Source: Leptodactylus fallax (lineage: Eukaryota > Chordata > Amphibia > Anura > Leptodactylidae). From it: a stretch of DNA of 64,000 bases. The notes under the pieces were generated by a model that saw nothing but the letters and a program-made list of their open reading frames with translations, had not been told where the DNA came from and did no database searches. The position numbers were made by a program, and so were the translations under genes. Positions 34,512-47,165 of this stretch are shown here, one piece after another. Each line of letters opens with the position of its first letter. Position 1 is the first letter of the stretch. Location: positions 3,348,001-3,412,000 of the forward strand of contig CAMRHE010000206.1 in assembly GCA_947044405.1 (NCBI GenBank), written 5' to 3'.

Positions 34512-37500
34512 TCCTACATGAATTCATCACCACATTTTAAAATACATGTGGAACCCGATTTAAAGCTTATGGGACACTGAAGGATGGAAAAACGCCCTGT
34601 TTTGCCCTAAGGCATACCCTTTGTTTTCATACATCCCCCGTCACATAATACAGGGCAGAAACTGCACAAAGGCAGCTGGGTAAAGGGAAGAGATAGAAAT
34701 TTTACTGCAAGCCCCAATAGGACACAAAAGTAATTTTCTTGCTCTTGTGCAGAAGGGAAAAAAAATAAAGTAAAGATGAAGGAGAAAAGGAAGACAAATC
34801 AATCACAATTACACATGTTCACCCTGCAGAAACGGAAGAGGAATTTGGGGTGGACTACCGCCTTACATACCTCTTCCATCTCTGCCCCTCTGGTTTTCCA
34901 CCGCAGCTTTCACCTGCAGATTAGGCTCCGATGAAAGCGCTTAGTCAGAGGAGTAGCTGAAGCTGCAGACTCTGCGGCAAGATGGAGCAGGACACTTATT
35001 TTTCAGCATTGTGCTTCAATTTTCATTGAAAACAATGGAACAACAACTCAAAAACAGCGCAAAATACTGCCATGTCAACATACCCAAAACGGAAAAGCAG
35101 CAATGGGGAGGGAATTAACATGCTTTATTGAATCCCTTAAACTAGGACTACGAGGACTTCTGTAGTCGCACAATATAAAAGATTGCAATAATTTAGTTGC
35201 ATTGCAACCTGCTGCAACCATGACCCGGCGGAAATCCAACACTGCTAAATTTCCGCACAACCACACTCACCATTATTAGTTGCCACTGGCAGCATGAAAC
35301 TTGCAATGTTAATGACATGTGGCCACAAGTCTCCGTGTAGCCCCAGCCTTATTTTGACAAGACCACAACATCCTTTGCCTATTGGGCCCTTAGAATTGTA
35401 AGGGTGGCTGGGGAGGGTGTCATGCTCCTCTGCTACTGGATTAACTCTTGTATCAGATAATTACAACATTCATGACCGAGTTCAGCATGTCACTGCTGTT
35501 CTCTATTATGCCAAGTAGATGTAAGCCATAAACCACTACATCTAATTCCCCTTTCGCTCTTGACATAGTCAGAAAGGAGACATGAGCAGCGCTCACAAAC
35601 CAGCGAGTTTATTTTGAAAAACGTTCAAGTCTTGCACTATTTAGACGCTGTGGTAATGTTCCCGGAGGGTCCTGTCCTCCCAATAACCTTTACAAATCCA
35701 TATTCTGTGGTTTTCTAGCCGTCTGTCTCCGTTACTTAAACAAGTCTTCTGTTTATGTAAAAGAAAGATTGGCGTATTAGCCATTGCTCTCTATGGGGAA
35801 GGTTCCAGACAACTGTTATATAAAGCATAACAGTTCTGCTGGTTAGTAGCAATAAAAGATCGTCCCATGATTTAATATTCATTTACTCACATAACTCAAA
35901 ACATTTTTCAACTTAAAAAAAAAAAAAAAAAAGGTCTAGCTAGATATTGCTAGCACATATTTGTCATGACCCCACCTGGTGTCACTTTGATTCCCTCTTA
36001 GGACTCCCACCAAATGTCTTAAAGGGGTTAATTAACAAGCTATCCCTTTGGTTGAAGACCAGTGGGGTTCCGAAACCTGGAAGTCCCGTGGATCAAATGT
36101 TTGATGCGGCTGCCATGTGACATCATGGTCACCGGTCACAAAACTAGCTTGCAGCTCAGTCCCATTCGTTTTAAATGGCTGAGATGCCAATACCTAGCAC
36201 TGTTGCTATAGAAAAATATGGCACTGTGCTTGGTAAGCAGTGAAGACGTCACAGTGCTCACCTGAACCCTTTAATCTCTGCAAACATCTGACAACCAGGA
36301 CCTGTGTCAATCTTCAACTGATGACGTTTCCTAAGCATATCGATTATAACTTGCACCAGAAAACTGGCATCAGTGTTATAGGAAATCTATGCCAGTACTT
36401 TCCATTTGGGTGCACGGTGGTGCGCCTGATTTATTAAAAGGCCAGAGCCTCAGTCTTGGACTGGTTAGTCTTCATAAATTGCTCCCAATATGTCCAATTT
36501 TTCTCCGTTTTCACTAAATAATGTCTATAAGGAATCCGTGAATATGGGTGTCACACAAAAGAAGATTTGCCAAAAAAAAATGTCCATCACAATTATGTGA
36601 ACAAGGCCTTACTTTGTTGGCACCTTTAAGAAAAATAAAATCTTTTAATTCCTTTTTGGTAACTAGTCATGTTTCTTCGCATGGTCTCTCCTTTCTAAAG
36701 TCTGGTTACCTGCTTTCTACACAACCACTTATGTACCTTTGGCTTGAACATGACATAAGCACACAGTAAAAGCGTATCATTGCATTGCTATCACATTCAT
36801 ATTGATACGTGGCAGCATATTATTTTTACGTTATCTTTATATGAGAGATACTAACATTCAACCCATCTTGGAGACTACACAGACTAATATACTACAGACT
36901 ACACAACAGCTGGAAGAAAAATGCACAGCAGGTGCACAGCTTTCCACCAAATGGTTTCTTCTCTTGACCTGTATCTCGATTGCATGTCTCTGCTTTATCT
37001 CAGCAAAGCTCAAGAAGTAAGAAGAGTCTGGAGGAAGTAATTAGCCATTGCAAGAGATCTTGTTACGATTCTGCTGGAGATTCTGGCTCGGTCACTGCAA
37101 GACTCAACACGCTTAGCTGGTCAATGACATTTAACGGCCATTTTCATGTTACCAACATATGGATTACTATTAAAGTTAGGGTATGCTCCTAGGGATAGGC
37201 CATCAATACCAGAAACTGGATAACCCCTTTAATGTACATTCAATTACTAGAATTCCTCTCTTCAAAAAGGCAAGAAATTCAATACTAAATAGAAGAGAAA
37301 TCTTCATCTCTCACCAATGCCCAGAGAGGCTTTCATGAGCATAAAGTCCCTGCTTTACTCCAGACAATCCCCGACCTATGTCCCATAAGATAAAGGCGAT
37401 CTTAAAACATGGGATGGCCTAAGAGGAAGCTTCGCAAAGGTCCTCACCGAAGGTCTTTTATTTTACTTTGTTGCTTCAATAGTAGATATACATTAAAGCA

Positions 37501-38640
37501 GCAGTCTGGAGATTTTTTTTTCTTTTATTCTTTAGCCCTGTAGTACAGGATCTACTATTGTATAATGAATGGTGAGTTTAATCACTCGACGACTTCTTCT
37601 TGTTATACAGACACCAAACGGGTTCTGCAGCTGGTCATGTGACCGGCACAATGACCTGCTGACTCACACAGCAGCCCTGTTTTCCAGTCAAAGTCTATGA
37701 AAGCATTACATCCAGGTTCTCATAGACTTACATAGAAACAATGGGGCAAATTTATTATGCCTTGCGTCCCAGTTATCTGACGTCCGAGGCATAAAAAAAA
37801 GTTGCATCATAAATGACGAGGATGGCAAGACTGGCGTTGAGTACACCAATCTCCATAAATCTCCCCCAGCCTGTCATGGACCACTGGCAGCCGACTTGTG
37901 TCCCATAAATCACACTCAGATTATTCCTATGTGATGCAGCTTTAGCTTGTCTTCTGCTTGTGATGGTCTGCTCTTATAAGTAGGAGGCAGAGTAAAACAG
38001 TGTGAAGGATCATCTCATAACTCGAGATTCTCCACATCTCATACAGGCAGTATTCCAGTAGTGTAGCCATTACATGTTCAAGAATTAGCTTCTGTCAACA
38101 GAACCCAGAATAAACTGGGTGTAAATAGTCAGTGACCACTGATAGGGGTATATTAAAACTAATAAACTTTATTTATTCCAAAGTAAAAAAAATGTTGGTT
38201 TCAAACAACTCTCCAGATCTTAACAAATATATTAACGGCAAGCTCACACCATGTCACACTGTGGCCATATTTTCACGAAACAAGAAAATCCCGATTTTGT
38301 AGTGTATATTATACAAGAGATTCCTTAATATCATATGGCTCACAATCAGCGGACTAGGATCCCCCAAGAAAGAGGATAAAAAACAATACTGGTGTCAATT
38401 ATTCCTCACTGGTTCAATAGATCCAGAGACTGCCAATAAGTTTCTCCTTACTGCAAGTGGTAACACTCGGAGTGTCGTTTTGTTAAATGATCACTCCTCC
38501 CACAAAAACACCAAACTTGAAGTGGGGAAACACAAGAGCACTTAATAGTGGACCTCACTGCTCTGATATAACTAAATCTAAATAGAGGTCCCATATGACT
38601 GTTTCAGGCAACCTCATATAAAGAGATCACCAGAACCCCG

Positions 38641-38900
38641 AAGATCATCCTAGCCATCTGATAGGGTCAGCTGAATCAAATTGCGTTTCCCCTTGTGAGT
38701 CACTGCCTCTATTGCAGATACATTGCAGTTTTATGCCCTTTGGACCAAGAAAAGCGATGCTACTTACCTCTCTGAAGCAACAGCAATGTCCTTGTTGCAT
38801 ATTAACAAAAAGTTGATCTCTCGGCAACGGAGGCATTTAGGTGACCGTAACCTATCTACAGGGCTGGGTGGATATGCTGGGTTCTGGTAACAGACTCCCT
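38641..38900. repeat. TTAA-type repeat, AGGGAGTCTGTTACC end
   Basis: Read on the minus strand from TTAA 38901-38904: AGGGAGTCTGTTACCAGAAC, CCAGC, and further on CTCCGTTGCCGAGAGATC and AATATGCAACAAGG. The copy at 39821-40085 shares GATCTCTCAGCAA, GCATATTGATAAAAAG and CCCCTTGTGAATC. The other boundary is approximate. Confidence 0.55.
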
Positions 38901-39820
38901 TTAAGGAAATGCCGATTATGTCCCTAATATAAAACTTCATAACATACATGTCGAATATATATTAGCGTAAACTATTTCTTTTACTTGATTTCTTTTGCTG
39001 TATATACAGCATAGGCTGCGGTTTCTTTAATAGACACTTATTTCTAGTGATGGGTTGTACAAATAGTAAAATCTTCACTGCCAGCGGAATGATACAAATG
39101 CAGTATAAATCACACAATACACACAGAACTTCCCTGGAAAATGCTGGAACCATATGCAAGGCCTGACAGATCCCACAATCCCGCCGGCGTATGCAGATAT
39201 GGAGGAAATCTCTAAGGGGATGAGTGTCACATGGGGAGAGGATGGTTTTGTCTGTGGCTCATTTACATAATTGCAGAAGAACTAGGATTGGATTCTATCC
39301 TGTTGTACACTAATGTTGCGGTCGGAGGCAGCTGACACAGCTGCTGAGAAATGTGTTATACAATGCATCCCATATGTGGGACAGATCACACGCTGGATGG
39401 CACAGGACAGTGATAAAATGGTTTAGAAATACTTTGAATGCATCCAATTCCTTGACTCCACTTCCAGCAGATGAATATAAAAAGGTTGGAATGTGACCCT
39501 TGACCCTTCCGCTGTGAATGCTTGCCAGTTAACTACACATTTCAGTATTAGAGCAGCGTAATATAGGAATAGGAAGGAGCCTTGCTCTCTAGCATGTGGA
39601 CCATAGTAGGTTGGAAAGCCCAAGCACAGCATGGTACAAAGAGATCTCAATAAAAATGGTTGACGTGTTTCAGGGTGTGAAATTGGACTGCCACATTTGT
39701 TTGTTGAAAATCCCATGTCTTGCTTCTCTTTTCACAAGAAGACAGACAGCTATACAGAACTGTATTGAAACCGAATAGGTGAAGAAACTAGTTATTTGAT
39801 CTTGCCCAAGTCGCTGTTAA

Positions 39821-40085
39821 GGGGGGAGTCTTTCACCAGAACTCAGCCCCGCAAATAGACCGGTTAGGACCACCTGAATTAAATAGTGTTTTCCCCCTTG
39901 TGAATCGATGCTCCGTTGCAGAGTTTTTTTTTGTGTTTGTTTTTTTTTTTTTTTATCAATTTGCAAGTGACCTCAAGGGTGTTGTCACTTACTTTAGAGC
40001 AATGGTGAGGCTTTCATTGTTCCACACCGCTCATTTGCATATTGATAAAAAGAGGGATCTCTCAGCAAGTGAAATACAGATTCAA
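39821..40085. repeat. TTAA-type repeat, GGGGGGAGTCTTTCACC end
   Basis: Begins after TTAA 39817-39820 with GGGGGGAGTCTTTCACCAGA, followed by ACTCAGCCCCGC. It shares several words with 38641-38900. A poly-T block (39922-39955) lies inside and creates a spurious phenylalanine-rich frame. The right boundary is approximate. Confidence 0.5.
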
Positions 40086-40149
40086 AAGGGGGGAAAAAAA
40101 AAACTATACTATAACTATATACTTTATATTACGCAAGAAAACTGGTGTA

Positions 40150-40409
40150 AGGCTAAGGTCCCTCGTAGCGGGTGGCAGCAAAAAAATGCTGCAAGAAAGA
40201 CCGTAGCAGCAACGCATCACGGTTTCTCCTGCAGCGCTTTTCACAGGAAGTCCGCCGGCGTTTCCATGGGTATAATTTACATGCTGTAATTTCCAAAACT
40301 GCAACAGTTCTGGAAATCGCAGCGTGTCTGCTGCTCATATTCTTTTGCAATGTGTGGATGGGATTCGCTTTGCAGTGACTGTAAAACGCCGCATTGGGGC
40401 CCCGGCCTA
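40150..40409. repeat. Palindromic element, GGCTAAGGTCCC / GGGGCCCCGGCC ends
   Basis: GGCTAAGGTCCCTCGTAGCG and GGTGGCAGCAAAAAAATGCT on the left; CGCCGCATTGGGGCCCCGGC on the right. Inner words ATCACGGTTTCTCCTGCAGCG, GAAGTCCGCCGGCG and ATGGGTATAATTTACATGC recur inverted in 56121-56452, so both are copies of one family. No coding capacity. Confidence 0.65.
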
Positions 40410-41299
40410 AATGAAGAAATCAGCCAAAGCGGAAGACCCTGTTGACACAATTCCCTTTACAGAAGGTGGCAACAGTAGTGTAAAAACATCTTGAGCAAAA
40501 ATTTTGTGCAAATCGCATTTAAAGTCATAAAGCCACAGTTTGCAATATTTTTTACACCAGTTACTTACCATAGGAGGATGATAAATCTCCCCCAAAGCGT
40601 TTAGAAACACTTTAGTCTAGAATAAGTGCAAATTTTTTCTGCAGCAAATCAAAAATATGAAATGTGATAAAAATCTGTAACAATTTCCTAAGCAAAATGA
40701 ACATGCTGTGGACTTGAATACTCGTAGCATACCCTAGATTCCATGCCGCTTTTTCCACTACATGAAAACCCTATACAGGTTTTGTATTGTGACTTGTAGA
40801 TTTCTGAAGCTGATCCTGCACCAAAAAGTCTAATAATTCTGCCAGAGCTGAATTCACAGAAACAAGATCCCCTCTAAATCGATCTGTTTGCTAGTATCAG
40901 TCAATACATTTCTAAACTAATTTATAAGATGCAAAGCAGTGATTCTGGAAAAAATAAATAAAGCTTACCTGCACTGTATAAGCTTTATTTCTAATATATA
41001 GCCAGGTCCCCCAGAGTCCCATTTATTACCTTTGCATAGCTCAGCAGGGTAGAGTAGAAGTCTCATTCCTCTGCTTCCCTTGCTGTTGCTCCAACTCACA
41101 ATCACATGACTGACTCTGCTCTACTCTATGGACCTGCAGCCAAAGTGGAGCGGAGTCAGTGACATAACATACAGGAAACAGAGGAGACAACAGACATAGG
41201 CTTTCGGCACATTGCAAAGGTAATACTTGGGCTCCAGGGGATTTCACTATGTTAACGTGCTGTCTTTAAAGAGGTTACACGGGGAGAAATAAAACTTTA

Positions 41300-42345
41300 T
41301 CACTCCTGCTATGTCTGTTTTAGTAAATACTGGTATTCTTCATAAAATGATTCTGGAACATCTGTTCTTAGAAATTTATGTTATGCTGTTCCTCTGTTAT
41401 TCCTCCTAGAAATTCATGATTAAATTGATGACTAGGTATTACCGAGGCGTGCCCATACACAATCAGCCCCTATCCAATCAGTGATTCATTCATAGCCACT
41501 TTTCTCACTTTTAATCAATTTATAAGTACTGTATATGTGCATTATTATTATTTTATTTCACATTGATTTGATGAACATTATCTGTTTTTCTATTCTTATT
41601 TGTTCATGTTTATTTCCTTTTTTTAACCAGTCTCTTGTACACTTGATAAAGAGGACCATTGATCCTCGAAACGCGTTGTGTTTTAGAGTTTATTAAAGCA
41701 ACCTTGGTGAAGCGCGGTCCCCTACCTCTCTTTTTTTGGAGTCACTCCTACCATTTATACATTTGGAATACCGTTTGGATCCAGGAGATCCTGACGCCTA
41801 GAGGTCCCGCTGCTCCCTCATCTTGTGACATAGATTGGACCATTCCACTAAAATATACGACATTATACCATACCTAACCATTCAAGGTGAGAGCATATCT
41901 ACACTGTGGCCAATTCACTACTAGTGGGCTAATCAGAGGGGGTATTGACATACACTATACCCATTCAGGTGTATGCCCATGCATTGTGGACCCACTCTAC
42001 CACTTTATCCACCTCCTCTCAACCATTATTAGTGGACACGTCCTAGTCACTTTATTCTTCCCACGTTTTCTGAACACAATTTATATTGTGTCATTCAACT
42101 TTTTGTAAAAACAATATTACCCTATGTGCCGCTCGGCGTTGTTGTTTTTGTTTTTTTACTTAAGCTTATCCAATCAGTGAGGAATCTGGTACCCAGAGCA
42201 CCCAGATATCAAATTATTTCTAGAAATTGTAGGAGGAATAACAGACCAGAGGCAAAACAAAGTTCTAAGAAAAGATGCTCAAGAATTGTTTCTTCATTGG
42301 GAATACAACCAGTAACTATATAAGAAATGTCAGGAGAGGTGTCAA
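41300..42345. repeat. Palindromic element split by a retroelement
   Basis: The left arm (about 41300-41484) has TGTCTGTTTTAGTAAATACT, GTTCTTAGAAATTTATG and CTGTTATTCCTCCTAGAAATT. The right arm (about 42181-42345) has the mirrored AATTGTAGGAGGAATAACAG, AAGTTCTAAGAAAAGATG and CATTGGGAATACAA. The retroelement 41485-42166 sits between them, at a duplicated TATCCAATCAGTGA. Same family as 18828-19195. Confidence 0.75.
41485..42166 (+). mobile_element. Retroelement copy 2 (Penelope-like?), uninverted
   Basis: Flanked by an exact 14-bp duplication TATCCAATCAGTGA (41471-41484, 42167-42180). It contains ACACTTGATAAAGAGGACC, ATCCTCGAAACGCGTTGTG, AGAGTTTATTAAAGCA, GTGGACACGTCCTAGTCAC and, near the right end, CTATGTGCCGCTCGGCGTTG and a T-rich tail. 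Variable-length duplications indicate insertion by target-primed reverse transcription. The hammerhead-like motif is discussed under findings. No protein coding visible; this is a 3' (or terminal-repeat) fragment of a longer element. Confidence 0.8.
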
Positions 42346-43540
42346 GTTCTGTTAAATAGGGAGCAGAAAGGTGCAGAGGCAAAAATGTGACCTGCTAATA
42401 ATAGGAAAAAAAAATCTTAAAATTTCAATAAAAATATAAACTTTTTGAAACTATAAACAGTCTGTGAGAGCCTGACATGGCTCTCAATACATAGTTCCAG
42501 TATGTGTCTTTTACCATACAACCTCCCTTGTAATAATTCCCACAGGCGCTCCATCTCATGTCCGACAGCTAAACTGCAATACGGTTACTTGCTAGCTCTT
42601 CGTGCGTTGTAACCCCACCTCCTTAAAGGCTTTCCATATGATTCAACTAAACACAACTTCAAAAATTATGTGGCAATATTCGTTTTTTTCTCCAACTGGC
42701 ATTCTTAGGAATTTTAACAATTTTCCTATTAAAAAAAAAAAAAAACCCAAGCGCAATGAATACTCCAAGTAATAAAAAACAAGCCCAAGTGAGTTTAACT
42801 ATTTCCGTCACATGTCTAAAGACCCTTCAAGCAGTGCAGTATATGTAAGCAAAACTCAAAAAGCTAATTCCCCATTTTGGCAGTATTTTCACTCCGGCGT
42901 CTCTATTGGGGTCTTCAACTGGACTTTACATACCAGCATGCCTCCTCGACTGACAAAGATCCACCCAGGGCTGCCGGAGAAAGAAGGGCTAAACAATACC
43001 AGATGCTATCAATCAAAGTGGGTTGCGCCATATTAGCATCAAAGAGTATTACTCAATCTTTAGTCCACGCACATATCAAACGGTGAATGCGCTGTTAATA
43101 GCTCTCACTTGCTAAAGCCAAATTTTAACATGAAAAAAAAAAACTACCATAAAAAGGAGCAAGACTGCATATATTAGCAACCTTCTGCTTACACTCTGTA
43201 AAAGACAGGACCGTATCATCTGAAGCCAGAGAATTCTGCCACACTCTACTAAAGGGGGCAGTTACTGTTTTATATATTTTAGCATTGTGCAACTCAAATA
43301 TTAAACCAAGCCGCCCTGACAGACAGAGGTTTTATCATAATATATATTGCTGTAATTTTCAAGAACAATTTCCGACCTTATTAGGAGAAAAAATATTTAT
43401 TTTATTCTCTGGGGAAACAGCTCCACTCTATTCCAGTGGCAGTGTATGGAATTACAGTTCAGCCTCATAGGAGTAGAAGTGCAATTTTCTGGAGTGAAAA
43501 CGGACATCCCCTTTTCTTAAATCTCATAGAACCTTCTTAA

Positions 43541-44042
43541 AGGGGTTTTCTGGGCAAAAAGTTTAAAAAAAAAAAAAAAAGGTCTGTTAGTGCTATTAAT
43601 GGGTTAATAAATACACCCAAATACCTTTAGCAGTGTTTTGAGTGATTTCTGGGTGTCTCTGGGAGCTCCTGGCATCTTCTGCATTTGATTACATGGTGTA
43701 GATTCCTGCTGTGTAGCTTCCACACTTGCTCCCTCTCACTTCACTCCCCCCTCCCTCTCTCTCTCTCCCTTAACCCCCTCCCTGTCTCTCTAGCTATCCC
43801 GCCCACTACTAGCCCTTCCCAACTAACTCACCCCCCTCACCCCATCATACATGAGAAAGTCTGGAAGGAAGAGAGGTAAGTATGATGGGGTGGAGAGTAG
43901 TAGTGAACATCACCGGTAACCAGAAAATGCCCCTGGGGCGGTCACATGGGTAAATATACATTTTTGATTAATTATGTAATTTAGAAAGGGGGGAGGGTTT
44001 TTAGCTTAGTGTAGGAATTACATTTTATCCCGGACAACCCCT
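43541..44042. repeat. TTAA-flanked element, AGGGGTTTTC family
   Basis: Left AGGGGTTTTCTGGGCAAAAA, right TTTTATCCCGGACAACCCCT. TTAA lies at 43537-43540 and 44043-44046. The middle contains a CT-rich stretch (about 43728-43792) and TATGATGGGGTGGAGAG paired with CTCACCCCATCATAC. Confidence 0.7.
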
Positions 44043-44322
44043 TTAATGTTACATTACATTATTCTCCGCAGCAATAAGCAATTTTTTTCTCATAAGCATA
44101 TTTAAAGTTTTATACATGTAGTCAATGCAGTATGTACAGATGTAGTATTTCCCAAAGGGGGATGGTCAATTCAAAAGGCTGTATCTCTGGTTTCATATCA
44201 TCTAGAAAAGTGCTTCTGGTATCACATGAAAGCAGAGATTCTCATATGCTACAAAGACTACAACTTATATACAGAACAGAGATATCACTAGTTAGTCACA
44301 TTCCTGACTGTGTTTTAAACTA

Positions 44323-45080
44323 CAGGGTGGGCCATACGTATGAATACACCCAGATAAAATGGAAGTGGTTGCTGATATCACCATACTGTTTGTGGCATAT
44401 TAGTACATGGGAGGGGGGAAACATTTGAGGCCGGGTGACGCCCATGGTGGCCATCTGCAAAGCCGCCATTTTGGATTCAACTTTACTTTTTTTCAATGGG
44501 AAGGGGGTCATGTAACACATCAAATACATGGAGAATTGCACAAGAAAAACAATGGTGTGCTCATTTTTAACGTAGCTTTATTCATTATCGAGTTATTGAC
44601 ATGTTTCTTATTGTTACAGCCATGGACATGTCGCAGAGGTTAACTGACGAGGAGCGGACAGACATTGGTGTTGATGTGAACGGAGTACCCAGGTCATTGC
44701 AGCAGACTTCAATGCAAGAAACCCTACGAGACCCCCCATCTCCCATGCCACAGTTAGCAAACTGCTCGCCAAATTTCGTGAAACTGGTTCGGATCTTGGA
44801 TAAGCCCAAATCTGGACGTATGAAAACTATCACCAATGACGAAACATCAGTGGCTGTCCTGGCAGCATTTACCAAGAGCCCACAGCGTAGCAGTCGTCGT
44901 ATGTCCCTGGAGTGTGGCATCAGTCGAACGTCCATTCGACGATTACTGTCTACACACAGATGGCACCCTTACAAGATCCAGCTGCTACAACATCTCATGA
45001 TGCCACACTCTAGGGACATACGTCAAGTGCTACACTTTAGCAAAAATGTCACATTATGGCACACTGGCTGTCTGGAGTAG
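44323..45080 (+). mobile_element. Mariner/Tc1-type element, 5' part, transposase pseudogene
   Basis: It begins CAGGGTGGGCCATACGTATG after TA 44321-44322, a typical end of a mariner-type family. From about 44622 the plus strand encodes an N-terminal domain: SQRLTDEERTDI; then in a shifted frame VIAADFNARNPTRPPISHAT and VSKLLAKFRETGS; then back in the first frame LDKPKSGR, TNDETSVAVLAAFTKSPQRS and HRWHPYKIQLLQHL. The catalytic part and right inverted repeat are missing, so the element was truncated or internally deleted near 45000. The right boundary is approximate. Confidence 0.75.
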
Positions 45081-46559
45081 TAAGGCCAACTTACCTTCTC
45101 TCCCCCACTGCACCTCTGTCTGTTCAAATGCAGCATTTTTTACCATTGCAACCAATCCCAACCCATAGTTGGTCTAGTCCTACTGCAGATCCCTCTATTG
45201 CTTCTATACTATAAACATCTCAAATACATCAAATATGTGTATGTTGGTTGAATAAAGTTAAAGGGCTTGTTCAAGACTGAATAGAGAAAGACTATCCTTA
45301 GTCTGTGGGGGCTGCCGGATCTCTGATCCCCACCAACTTGATACTGATGGTCTATCCTTAGGATGGGTTATCAACATCAGATCTTGGACATCCCTTTAGG
45401 GGGTCTGATGTTTTTGTAAATATGGACAGTCAGCCATTAAAGCAACACTGAGAATGGGAGGAATGACATAGCAAAGCCTTTAAGTCCGTACAATGTTGAC
45501 CGTGTTCCACCATTTCTCCAATCCACTTTTCCTCAATAATCTGCTTTTCTTCTCTTTCGATTGTGTCGAATTAGCACAAAGTGAACAGTAAACGTTAGGT
45601 CGTCAAAGCGAAGTTGTCTGCATGTTACAAAGGTCCCTGCACGTCGCCGAAGGGTGTTCACGAGAAGGGTGCACATTTTACACTCTTACCATCAGAAGGA
45701 ATGATTTTAAGGCAGGTCAAGTACCAAGAAAAAGAGGGTGAAAAACAGAGAAAACCATTTAAAGGAGTTGCCTTTGAAGGGCTCTCCTGAATAGAGGAAG
45801 AAAGTACTTGTCAGATTTGAGCTGAAGTGAAAGCCACTTGTGCTAGTGAAGGGTACAGATGACAGGGAAGAGGTGGCGTTAATGAGTTCTAGCTGCAGTT
45901 CTATTATGCTTTTATCGCACGGTAAAGGCAAGGTCTGTTTCTGGATTAGGATTTTCTCGATTTTCCCACAGCGAGGATCTACTCAAAATATGGGGTTAGG
46001 TCATTTCAGTGTGTGCACTGGAAGTTACTGAAAGAGCTTCTTTGCTGTATATACTTTCCTCTGCCAAAGGAAATGAGCAAAATTGTAAAATTTAATCATA
46101 TTGACAAATGAATATATTGCAGTGGCATGTCTATTTTAGTAAAGGCAGTGCAAACGCACACAAAATTTCATTGAAAAGTGATCCTGTGGGGGTGGGCCTT
46201 CTCAAAGAAGATGGCCGGTATGCAAATAATAAGGTCCAAATGAACATCCACTAGATCTGGGGGCGATTATCCCAGTGAAAAACCTTTCGCTATATTTGCA
46301 TTACCCATGAAATCACAATTCTGAAGCATATTTTGTCAGAATTTCACATTGTACCATTCAGGAACAGACACAGACAGACGAGGGCCCCTGTGCAAGAACC
46401 ATATATACACCAGTAAGTGTGAGCTACAGCATAAAGCATCACAAGCTCAGGCCCATGCAATTTACTAGATAGCAAGAAGCTGGTTTCAAGATGATAGTAG
46501 GCCCCCTTACCTCCTGGTCCCCTGTGCAGCTGCATAGACTGCACCAATGTTATGTCCTC

Positions 46560-46716
46560 CCCCTACTGTTCCTATGCCACAAACTATGGATATAATTACA
46601 TTATTTTAATAATGATATAATATAATTAATTCATCGTTTTATTTTGAAGGTAGAGTCTACATTTTTTTTCCATCTCCTCCCAAAATTGTTCCAAATTTCG
46701 ACTCCACAGTCCTTGG
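46560..46716. repeat. GAGTCGG-family fragment
   Basis: CGTTTTATTTTGAAGGTAGA, CTCCCAAAATTGTTCC and CGACTCCACAGTCCTTGG match the right half of 11099-11338. The left half is lost or unrecognisable. Confidence 0.55.
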
Positions 46717-46860
46717 GCTAAAGCCCCAGGTAGCGAGCTGCAGCCAAAAAGTGCTGCGGAAAACGTATTGCGTATTTTTCCGCAGTGCTTTTCACAGAAA
46801 GTCTGCAAATTTTTCCTCTGCAGACTTTCTGTCCTTATTATACCTGTACGGAAAATGCCC
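46717..46860. repeat. Fragment of the 40150/56121 palindrome family
   Basis: GCTAAAGCCCCAGGTAGCG, AAGTGCTGCGGAAAACG, CCGCAGTGCTTTTCACAGAA and GCAGACTTTCTGTCC share order and wording with 40150-40409. It is shorter and interrupted by 46881-47165. Confidence 0.55.
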
Positions 46861-46880
46861 CCCCTCCCCCCTGGCCTTAA

Positions 46881-47165
46881 AGAGGTTGTCCAGCCTAAAA
46901 TATTTTTGTTTTTTAATTAGACCAGTGCGGTCCGATCCTGCTGCTTGGCTGTCTTCTTTTGCCGGAAGTCCTCGCAGCGGAGACATCCCGTTTCCCTTCA
47001 GCTGAGGCCACTGATTGGCGTCAGCAGTCATGTGACCACTGAGGCCAATCAGCATCCTCAGTGGCCTAAGGAAAAGACGTCACAGGTAGCCAATCGGTGG
47101 CCTCAGCGGTCACGTGCAGTGGGAGCTGCAGGACCAGACCGTGCTGGGAGGCATGGACAACCCCT
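46881..47165. repeat. TTAA-flanked palindrome, AGAGGTTGTCC family
   Basis: Left AGAGGTTGTCCAGCCTAAAA, right AGGCATGGACAACCCCT. TTAA lies at 46877-46880 and 47166-47169. The inner inverted pair GCTGAGGCCACTGATTGGC / GCCAATCAGCATCCTCAGTGG is GC-rich. Confidence 0.7.

Noticed and set aside
39900..40289. 129-codon plus-strand open frame with phenylalanine runs
   Set aside because: It is built from poly-T and two adjoining interspersed repeats.
43685..43879. Serine/proline/leucine-rich open frame
   Set aside because: It is a CT-rich low-complexity stretch within a TTAA-flanked repeat.
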